Source: Bacteroidota bacterium
Lineage (GTDB): Bacteria; Bacteroidota; Bacteroidia; Bacteroidales; Bacteroidaceae
DNA length: 9,051 bases
NCBI GenBank assembly: GCA_023415545.1
Contig: JAEZKJ010000136.1
Coordinates: 1-9,051, forward strand
Direction of reading: 5' to 3'
This document shows positions 1 through 6,284 of this stretch, one piece after another. The translations under genes were made by a program, and so were the position numbers. Each line of letters opens with the position of its first letter. Positions within the stretch are counted from its first letter, which is position 1. The notes beneath the pieces are model-generated. The model saw nothing but the letters and a program-made list of their open reading frames with translations, did not search any database and was not told the DNA's origin.

Positions 1-1727
1 ACACCTTTTTGATTAACATAAGGTATTGGATTATTTGGTCGTAAAGGAGTAGCAAAATCACGGAAAGTCCAAAAAGCAGCACCAGTTAACCATGGCATTT
101 TTTCCTGTTCTTTCAGACACCAATCAAAAAGTCGCACTATATATGTTTCCGACCAATCGCCATTTTTATCTGCTACGTTTATTTTATCGCTATTTAATTC
201 AGAGTGTCTTTTAGAATGGCTATCGCCACCCCATTCAGCGTGAAAGAAATGTTTTACCTGTTTCGATTTTTTCTCAACTTCACTGTAGAATTTATCAAAA
301 GTAGAGGAGTACCAACCCATCCATATTGATGGTGAGTATACATCTACCACATCCTTACAATAATCATTCCTTCTTATCGAAGTTTTACGAGTAGAGTCCA
401 ATTCATGAGATAATAGATTCAATTCATTCATGAAATTTTTTACGCTATCTCTGTCTGTATGCTCAAAATCTCCATCCCAGTCAGTCTCATTTCCTAATCC
501 CCAAAGGATTACAGAAGTATGGTTGTAGTGTTGTCCAATCATATTTTGAAGCATCCTCTTAGTTTGCCTTTTATATTTTTCTCCACCAATACCACCTCTA
601 CACCAAGGTATCTCTTCCCAAACTAATATACCTAAACTATCACAAAGATGAAGCATTAATTCCGACTGCTGATAGTGTCCTAAACGAATAAAATTTACAC
701 CCATCTCTTTTATCTGGTTTACTTGTTGGTAAACCATATTTGAACTCATTGCAGCTCCCACTCCTGCAAAATCTTCATGAATATGAGTTCCTTTAAGTAA
801 AAGGCGATTCCCGTTCAAATAAAAAGGTCCATTTTCTTTAAATTCAAACTCTCTGAATCCAAATTTCTCAGTAAATTTTTGAACTATTCCATTCCATTCC
901 CACTCCACTTCGCAACTATATAAATATGGAATTTCAGGGCTCCATCTTTTTATGTTATTTATATATAAAGTCGTTTTAGCTGTGTTTGATGTTGTGACAA
1001 TTCTTCCATTTTGATCCTTTATCTTGATGCTAAGTTTTGAGTTTCCCTCCTTTCCATCATCTTCAAATATTGTATTTATATTAATAATACCATTTTTAGA
1101 TTTTCTATTAACAATTGGAGTTATAGAGAACTGTTTTATATATTTTTTTGGAAGATATAATATATTTACATCTCTATAAAGACCTCCATAAATAGTAAAA
1201 TCGGATAGAGAAGAGGGAATCATCTCAGCATCTCTAGAGTTATCGCAACGGAAAGCAATTTTAAAAATTTCTTTTTTGGGATCTTTCTTAATATAATCTG
1301 TAATATCGACAAACCATCCATCGTATCCACCAACATGGTTAATAACGTGTTGATTTTCAATATATAAATCTGTTTTTTGTCCCGAGCCTTCAACTTCAAT
1401 AATTGCTATCTCATTTTTATCCAATCTTTTTACTTTAATTTCAGATTTATACCATCCTACACCTTGATAATAATTTTCGTAAGGATCTACAGCATCATAT
1501 TCATTAAAACAATGAGGAAGTGTGACTTTACTCCACAAAGGAACTGATTCTGGTTTTCCCATTTGAATAGGTCTAAATACCTCCCAAACACTACCTACAT
1601 CTTGCCGTAAAAAACTCCATCCTGTGTTTAATGATTGTTTTTTGTCATATGGTATTGTTGCAGCATTTAGCTCCATTAATGAGCTAAATACCGCAATTAC
1701 ACATATCATAATTTGTTTTAAATTCAT
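1..1727 (-). CDS. Glycoside hydrolase family 2 enzyme, beta-glucuronidase/beta-galactosidase type (3' partial)
   Basis: An exo-acting GH2 retaining hydrolase, probably periplasmic, removing a beta-linked sugar from oligosaccharides. 575 codons are visible without a stop; the frame runs off the left edge, so the C-terminus is missing. The start ATG (1727-1725) overlaps the stop of the upstream lyase gene as ATGA and opens a signal peptide (hydrophobic 6-16, likely cleavage after ELNA, residue 22) with no lipobox. Expected order: sugar-binding jelly roll about 30-190 (GWYK at 91, GGYDGWF at 133), immunoglobulin-like domain about 195-290, TIM barrel from about 295 (GTHIHED at 313, GVNFIRLGHY at 343). 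The acid/base is Glu414 in LGNETDW and the nucleophile Glu498 in FHAEWGG. After W553-TFRDFAT comes N572-Q-K574-G, placed like the NxK carboxylate-recognition motif of E. coli beta-glucuronidase. That, and the uronide-processing neighbour, favours glucuronidase, but beta-galactosidase or another GH2 activity remains possible. GH2 assignment is firm; substrate is inference. Confidence 0.93.
   Translation of the reverse strand, partial: MNLKQIMICVIAVFSSLMELNAATIPYDKKQSLNTGWSFLRQDVGSVWEVFRPIQMGKPESVPLWSKVTLPHCFNEYDAVDPYENYYQGVGWYKSEIKVKRLDKNEIAIIEVEGSGQKTDLYIENQHVINHVGGYDGWFVDITDYIKKDPKKEIFKIAFRCDNSRDAEMIPSSLSDFTIYGGLYRDVNILYLPKKYIKQFSITPIVNRKSKNGIININTIFEDDGKEGNSKLSIKIKDQNGRIVTTSNTAKTTLYINNIKRWSPEIPYLYSCEVEWEWNGIVQKFTEKFGFREFEFKENGPFYLNGNRLLLKGTHIHEDFAGVGAAMSSNMVYQQVNQIKEMGVNFIRLGHYQQSELMLHLCDSLGILVWEEIPWCRGGIGGEKYKRQTKRMLQNMIGQHYNHTSVILWGLGNETDWDGDFEHTDRDSVKNFMNELNLLSHELDSTRKTSIRRNDYCKDVVDVYSPSIWMGWYSSTFDKFYSEVEKKSKQVKHFFHAEWGGDSHSKRHSELNSDKINVADKNGDWSETYIVRLFDWCLKEQEKMPWLTGAAFWTFRDFATPLRPNNPIPYVNQKG
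1665..1689. repeat. Perfect 9-bp inverted repeat with 7-nt loop inside the GH2 signal-peptide codons
   Basis: ATTTAGCTC (1665-1673) and GAGCTAAAT (1681-1689) are exact reverse complements separated by 7 nt. In the minus-strand transcript this hairpin begins about 38 nt after the first base of the GH2 start codon. No U-tract follows it in the transcript, so it is not a standard intrinsic terminator. The stem is seen directly; a role in mRNA stability or in setting GH2 translation is speculation, and chance is possible in AT-rich DNA. Confidence 0.5.
1724..1727 (-). other. ATGA stop/start overlap (translational coupling site)
   Basis: On the minus strand the GH2 start codon ATG (1727-1725) and the lyase-GH88 stop codon TGA (1726-1724) share two bases. 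Such overlaps commonly let a terminating ribosome restart on the next gene, which would tie GH2 output to that of the upstream enzyme. The overlap is seen; the coupling is inferred. Confidence 0.85.
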
Positions 1728-4042
1728 AAACCAAGATTGTTTTTTCTTTGCAATGCCTCCATATAATAGTAGTCTGCATAAATTATTGGTACATCTATTT
1801 CATCGTTTGCAGGTCGGTTACCTGTTGAGTGTAATAGAAGGAAACCTTTTACTGTTCCAATTTTTGGCCTATATTTTTGTGTCAATGAAGAAACAATGCT
1901 GTTAGCCCAATTTTCATATTTTACTTTTCTCTCATCATCAACATATGTAGATAACTCATATAATCCTGAGGCAATAATAGAGGCAGCAGAAGCATCACGA
2001 CTAACATCAGGTATTTGGGGATCATTCATATCCCAATATGGAATGTTATCTTTTGGCATGTTAGGAAGTGTCATAAAATATTCAGCAATTTTACAAGCCT
2101 GCTCCAGATATCTTTTATCCTTAGTGTATCTATAGCATACTGTAAATCCATAAAGCCCCCATCCTTGTCCACGGCTCCAAACAGATTCGTCGCTATATCC
2201 TTGATGAGTAATTTTTTTTATAACTTCACCTGTTATTGGATCATAATCTACAACATGAAAAGATGAGTTATCATCACGGAAATGATTTTTTAAAGTTACA
2301 TTAGCATGGCTCACCGCAATATTATAAAATGTAGAATCGCCGGTTGCTTCAGTTGCCCAGAAAAGAAGTTCTAAATTCATCATATTATCTATAATGACAG
2401 GAAATTTCCACTTGTCTTTATTATGATCCCATGAACGGATAGAACCAACATTAGGATTAAATCGTTTACAAAGAGTTTTTGCTGACTCAATATTAATATC
2501 ATAATAAGCTTTCTCTTTAGTAAGCTGCCATGCCTTTCCAAAACTATTGTGCATCATGAATCCTAAATCATGTGTACCTTTATGATTACGGTTACTCTCC
2601 AAAGGTAAAGTATAAAAATTAGCTTGTTGACGCCAGAAATCTTTATTAGTTTGTTCATACATCATCCATAGCATGCCAGGGAAAAATCCAGAGCACCAAT
2701 CTTTAGGGGCAACCATTCTCAAACTACCATCTTTTTCTAAAGATCGTGGCGAAACTTTACCTTTTTCTTTACTATTTAATAAAGTAGAATCAGCTGATTC
2801 AATAGCATATCGTAATTGCCCATCTAAAAACGCCATATCATCATAAGCATCTTCTAAATTTAGATATAAAAGATTCCATGAGTCACTCCACGAAAATTTT
2901 CTATTCTTTTTGTAAAGCTCTTTATAATCTTTTCGTTCAGGCGAAATTTTATAAAGACGATAAATATCTTTACAAAATGCTTGTTGTTTATAATTCCACT
3001 CACTTATCTGCTTATAAGGCCACTCTTTCACACTTTTACCTAAGTATGGTAAAAGAAAATCCACAGCTTTATATATGTTTCGTCCATCTTTCGAAGTAAC
3101 ATTATCAATTCGAATATTACGTTTTGCAGCAAGCTGGAACATATCTATCATATGCTGAATATTAAATTGAGAATAGCCAAAAGCTAATGTCCTTTTTAAC
3201 TCCATAGGTTGTTTACCATCAGGCTCTATTTGTTTGAAAATACGCTTTTGAGGAAATTCATTTATTAATCTATCAGCTAATTTATTCCTATTGCAGTAAA
3301 GTGCAAAAGCTGTTATTTGTACATGATAAGCAAGACTATGATTATTAACAGCTTCAGCTTCTTCTTTACCTTGAGGACTTTCAATATACCAATCAAGAAG
3401 TTGAGAGAACCATTTTTTTAACTCTTTTATCTCCTTATTTGATAAAGTACCCGACTCTTCAAGAAGAGTTAAAGCATCGAGTATTGATACAAACGAGTAT
3501 CCATCAATAAGTCCATAACTTCTTCCTAAATCATTGTTTTTACCTCTAATAATTTGAGCATATTTGAAGTGTGGAGTCATGTAAGTATCTTTATTCAAGA
3601 ACCATACTTTAATCTGTTCGGCAGCTTTCTCAGCATACGCTTTATTATTGCTCATGAACCATGCTAAAGTAAGAGTCGATACATTTTCACTCATCTCACC
3701 CAATCTATTTCTATCCAATTCATCCAATTCAGGATTTGATTCACCATCTTTTGAGATATAAGGTAAACCATTATGAGATTTCGGATCGGGCCAATAATAT
3801 CTGGCTTGACTTAAATAATCGTGTTTATTACCACTAATAGCAACACGTTTTTTTATCATCACGCTAAGTGGTCCTCTATTTAAAAGTTTATCAGCTTCTT
3901 TCAGCAGGGCCTTATAAGATAGTGAATAGGCGGGAACATCTAAGTGTTCCCTTGCCGTTTCCAATTGATCTCTATTCCAGCCTTGAGCTATTATAATTTG
4001 AAAAAAGCTAAGATATAATAGAGTACAAAATATTTTTTTCAT
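1724..4042 (-). CDS. Two-domain polyuronate enzyme: alginate-lyase-superfamily (PL5/PL38-like) domain fused to GH88 unsaturated glucuronyl hydrolase
   Basis: A 772-residue secreted enzyme likely to both create and remove 4,5-unsaturated uronic acids. Residues 1-20 are a signal peptide (MKKIF, hydrophobic core, IIAQ) without a lipobox, so a periplasmic enzyme is expected. Residues about 22-365 match the alginate lyase superfamily: YYWPDP (82-87), TPHFKYAQ (156-163), GRSYGLIDGY (173-182), the NNH motif N233-N234-H235 and ELKRT plus Y290-SQFN; by analogy with PL5, His235 and Tyr290 would be the catalytic base/acid pair and Asn234 would neutralise the carboxylate. Residues about 385-770 match GH88: WCSGFFPGMLW (449-459), THDLGFM with Asp492, IIDNMMN with Asp552, and SVWSRGQGWG (620-629); Asp492 and Asp552 correspond to Asp88 and Asp149 of the Bacillus sp. 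GL1 enzyme, with nearly the same spacing. The start lies 16 nt after the preceding stop. Family membership is firm; exact PL family and substrate (glucuronan-like polyuronate preferred over alginate) are inference. Confidence 0.93.
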   Translation of the reverse strand: MKKIFCTLLYLSFFQIIIAQGWNRDQLETAREHLDVPAYSLSYKALLKEADKLLNRGPLSVMIKKRVAISGNKHDYLSQARYYWPDPKSHNGLPYISKDGESNPELDELDRNRLGEMSENVSTLTLAWFMSNNKAYAEKAAEQIKVWFLNKDTYMTPHFKYAQIIRGKNNDLGRSYGLIDGYSFVSILDALTLLEESGTLSNKEIKELKKWFSQLLDWYIESPQGKEEAEAVNNHSLAYHVQITAFALYCNRNKLADRLINEFPQKRIFKQIEPDGKQPMELKRTLAFGYSQFNIQHMIDMFQLAAKRNIRIDNVTSKDGRNIYKAVDFLLPYLGKSVKEWPYKQISEWNYKQQAFCKDIYRLYKISPERKDYKELYKKNRKFSWSDSWNLLYLNLEDAYDDMAFLDGQLRYAIESADSTLLNSKEKGKVSPRSLEKDGSLRMVAPKDWCSGFFPGMLWMMYEQTNKDFWRQQANFYTLPLESNRNHKGTHDLGFMMHNSFGKAWQLTKEKAYYDINIESAKTLCKRFNPNVGSIRSWDHNKDKWKFPVIIDNMMNLELLFWATEATGDSTFYNIAVSHANVTLKNHFRDDNSSFHVVDYDPITGEVIKKITHQGYSDESVWSRGQGWGLYGFTVCYRYTKDKRYLEQACKIAEYFMTLPNMPKDNIPYWDMNDPQIPDVSRDASAASIIASGLYELSTYVDDERKVKYENWANSIVSSLTQKYRPKIGTVKGFLLLHSTGNRPANDEIDVPIIYADYYYMEALQRKNNLGL

Positions 4043-4058
4043 AAAATAAAGATCAATA

Positions 4059-4595
4059 TTACTTAATGTTTAATGTCACCAAATAGTTTTGAGTGAATGC
4101 ACGAACCTCGTAATCATCTGTTTTTGCTATAGTTATATTTGTATATGATATAGGTTCAACACTATTAGGATTGAATGTTTGAATTTTTAATGCTCCTTTA
4201 CTACCTATTAAAGTTTTTATATAGATGTTTTTTACCCCTTTTATAGCATTTGGCCATTGCATGTTATATCCACCATTTTCATCTTTTGTAATCTGTTTCC
4301 CATTCTCATCAACTACTATATAATCTACTCCTTCATTAAGTCCTGTAACGTAATATGATACATTAACATCGTATGAGCGTACACGTTCACTATGAAATTG
4401 AACAGGAATAGCAGCTGTTTCACCCTGAACTACACTGTATGCAACTTTATTATCAAACTTTGGACTCCATTCAGCAAACCCAAAAAAGTATACATGTTCT
4501 AAAGCTGGATCTCCATTTCCCCAATCATCATCACTGCATGAAGTAAATAGTGATACTGAAAGAGTTATAAATATTATATATAAATAATTTTTCAT
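4059..4595 (-). CDS. Small surface lipoprotein in the SusE/F position, beta-sandwich-like
   Basis: A 178-residue lipoprotein, probably an accessory glycan-binding subunit associated with the SusC/SusD pair. The chosen start is ATG at 4595 (MKNYLYIIFITL), 17 nt after the susD-like stop; a possible TTG start at 4622 would add nine polar residues ahead of the signal peptide and overlap the upstream gene, so I reject it. Signal peptide 1-19 ends in a lipobox with Cys20 (LFTSC). It is followed by SDDDW, which resembles the acidic lipoprotein export signal that sends Bacteroidota lipoproteins to the outer cell surface. The mature part (about 158 residues) looks all-beta: alternating hydrophobic strands, a VYFFGFAEW segment near the start, a VNVSYYVTGLNEGVDYIV stretch, and a closing NYLVTLNIK strand, reminiscent of Calx-beta or DUF4843-type PUL lipoproteins. 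I do not recognise a named family with certainty and see no catalytic motif. Position and surface signal support binding; ligand unknown. Confidence 0.85.
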   Translation of the reverse strand: MKNYLYIIFITLSVSLFTSCSDDDWGNGDPALEHVYFFGFAEWSPKFDNKVAYSVVQGETAAIPVQFHSERVRSYDVNVSYYVTGLNEGVDYIVVDENGKQITKDENGGYNMQWPNAIKGVKNIYIKTLIGSKGALKIQTFNPNSVEPISYTNITIAKTDDYEVRAFTQNYLVTLNIK

Positions 4596-4612
4596 TGTCT
4601 TTATGTTTTTAA

Positions 4613-6271
4613 TTATTCCCAATTAGGATTTTGAGTTACATTATTTTTGGAGAGAGAGATTTCTTCCAATGGTACTGGGTAAAGATAGTCGCGCTCAGGA
4701 TTAAATGAACGTGTCTCAGCTAATTCTATTACATATATGTCAGCTTCGTCATAAATCTTTTGACCATTAAACATACCATTTTCAGAAGTTAGTCGGTTTG
4801 CAATATCAACTCTTTTAATTGAACTTTCGCCTTCTACAAACTTTCCTCCAAGTATAGCTTTAGGTAGAACATTTTCTGCTATTTTCCAGCGAATTATATC
4901 ATTATATCTGAAACCCTCGTCAATAAGTTCAACAGTACGTTCACGTCTAATCTCATCGAGCATTGATAAATTATTAGAGCTAACAAATGCGTTCGATAGT
5001 TTTACGTTAAAATTAGCTCTTTGTCTTAGCATATTGACTGTAGCATCAAGTTGTGCATCAGTAATTGAACCATTATATTCGAAAAGAGCCTCAGCATATG
5101 ATATTAATACTTCACCATATCTGATAAGCATCTTGTCTACAGTCTCTTTACTATTTGTTTGCCACTCACTAAGCATAAATCCTTTTTTCAATGAATAACC
5201 ATTTCCACTTTGGTTAGATAGAGGATTGTATGTCCCTTTATATGCTTCTTCTCCTGTTCTGAAAACAGTCATTGCGAGTCGTGGATCACGATAAGTCAAG
5301 GCATCATCATAACTTGTCTCTGGTGAGATACGAAGTGGAGATTTCTCCTTAGGCAGACCATCTTCATAAAGATATAAATCAATCATTTGACGAGTTAAAG
5401 AAACAGAGTTTTCCATTTGTCTGCTATTACCATGAGTAACAGTACCGGCTTCGTTTGGTCCATATATCTTAACGAAAATATTTTCTTTATTTGCTGCACC
5501 TTCACCCTCGAAATAGAATAACTTCTGGTAATCAGGATACAAAGTGTGTCCCTCTTTCATTACAGCCTCAGCAGCATCGATAGCAACTTTTAAATGCTCT
5601 TTGCTGTTACCATTGCTAAGATTATGATATTTAATAAATGTACCCTCAAATAAAGCAATTCTTAATTTCATTGCTAGTGCTGCTGAACGAGTTAATCTTC
5701 CCCAATCATTAGTAGAGAGTGTAGCTCGTGTTGGAAGATTTTCAGCAGCAAAATCAAGGTCTTTGTAACATTGTTGAATTACATCTTCCCTAGGATCACG
5801 TGGTTTAATAATTTCCGGGTCATTTGTTGAATTAAAAGCCTTTAAAATCAATGGCACATCACCATATTTTTGAACTAAACTGAAATAATAGTATGCACGG
5901 AAGAATTTTGCTTCAGCAACCCATCTGTTTTTAGCACTTTCAGCTAAATTCATTTCAGCAGCTTTTTGAATAATATTATTTGCTGTAAAAATACGAGCAT
6001 AAGGATCACTCCATGTAGATGATGTTGAAGGAACAGAACGATTACCACTTGATGTTGCATCAGATGATGTTTTTACCAATTCATCTCCACGTGTATCATG
6101 TGAAAAACCTTCAAGTAGGTTGTAAAGTCGAGTACATGCGCCTCGTAAATCTTTCTCAGTTTTCCAATAAGCAACATCTGAGAATGTTGTTTCTGGTTCT
6201 CTGTCTAATGTGCAGCTACCCATCGATAGAAGAGAAGCCAAAACAAATGTATAGTATAATATTTTCTTCAT
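4613..6271 (-). CDS. SusD/RagB-like surface glycan-binding lipoprotein
   Basis: A 552-residue SusD-family protein, the outer lid of the SusC transporter that captures glycan at the cell surface. I choose ATG at 6271 (MKKILYYTFVLASLLSMGSC), 13 nt after the SusC stop and preceded by a purine run (AAAAGAG); ATG at 6298 lies inside the susC-like gene and would add nine polar residues before the signal peptide. Lipidated Cys20 sits in SMGSC and is followed by TLDREPE, with acidic residues suited to surface export. Family marks in order: FSDVAYWKTEKDLRGA near residue 30 (N-terminal SusD-like region), RWVAEAKFFRAYYYFSLVQK and YGDVPLI (116-142, TPR helix region), LIRYGEVLISYAEAL (382-396), RRERTVELIDEGFRYND (442-458) and the terminal LYPVPLEEIS with NPNWE. 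Length is normal for the family. Ligand specificity cannot be read from sequence; neighbouring enzymes point to an acidic, uronic-acid-containing glycan. Confidence 0.97.
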   Translation of the reverse strand: MKKILYYTFVLASLLSMGSCTLDREPETTFSDVAYWKTEKDLRGACTRLYNLLEGFSHDTRGDELVKTSSDATSSGNRSVPSTSSTWSDPYARIFTANNIIQKAAEMNLAESAKNRWVAEAKFFRAYYYFSLVQKYGDVPLILKAFNSTNDPEIIKPRDPREDVIQQCYKDLDFAAENLPTRATLSTNDWGRLTRSAALAMKLRIALFEGTFIKYHNLSNGNSKEHLKVAIDAAEAVMKEGHTLYPDYQKLFYFEGEGAANKENIFVKIYGPNEAGTVTHGNSRQMENSVSLTRQMIDLYLYEDGLPKEKSPLRISPETSYDDALTYRDPRLAMTVFRTGEEAYKGTYNPLSNQSGNGYSLKKGFMLSEWQTNSKETVDKMLIRYGEVLISYAEALFEYNGSITDAQLDATVNMLRQRANFNVKLSNAFVSSNNLSMLDEIRRERTVELIDEGFRYNDIIRWKIAENVLPKAILGGKFVEGESSIKRVDIANRLTSENGMFNGQKIYDEADIYVIELAETRSFNPERDYLYPVPLEEISLSKNNVTQNPNWE

Positions 6272-6284
6272 CTCTTTTAAATTT

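Noticed and set aside
1624..3099. Plus-strand open frames of 73-93 codons within and around the lyase-GH88 gene
   Set aside because: They lie antisense to a gene with intact, recognisable domains, have no family features or plausible starts, and look like chance open frames opposite AT-rich coding DNA.
4031..4042. Run of A residues at the start of the lyase-GH88 gene as a phase-variation tract
   Set aside because: It simply encodes the Met-Lys-Lys-Ile signal-peptide start with a 7-base homopolymer, common in AT-rich genomes; nothing else suggests switching.
4043..4058. Possible terminator or internal promoter in the gaps between genes
   Set aside because: The gaps are only 13-17 nt, with no stem followed by a U-tract, and I found no convincing Bacteroides-type -7 (TAnnTTTG) and -33 (TTTG) pair in or near the gaps I checked.
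4596..4622. TTG start at 4622 for the small lipoprotein
   Set aside because: It overlaps the upstream gene and extends a signal peptide that is already complete from the ATG at 4595.
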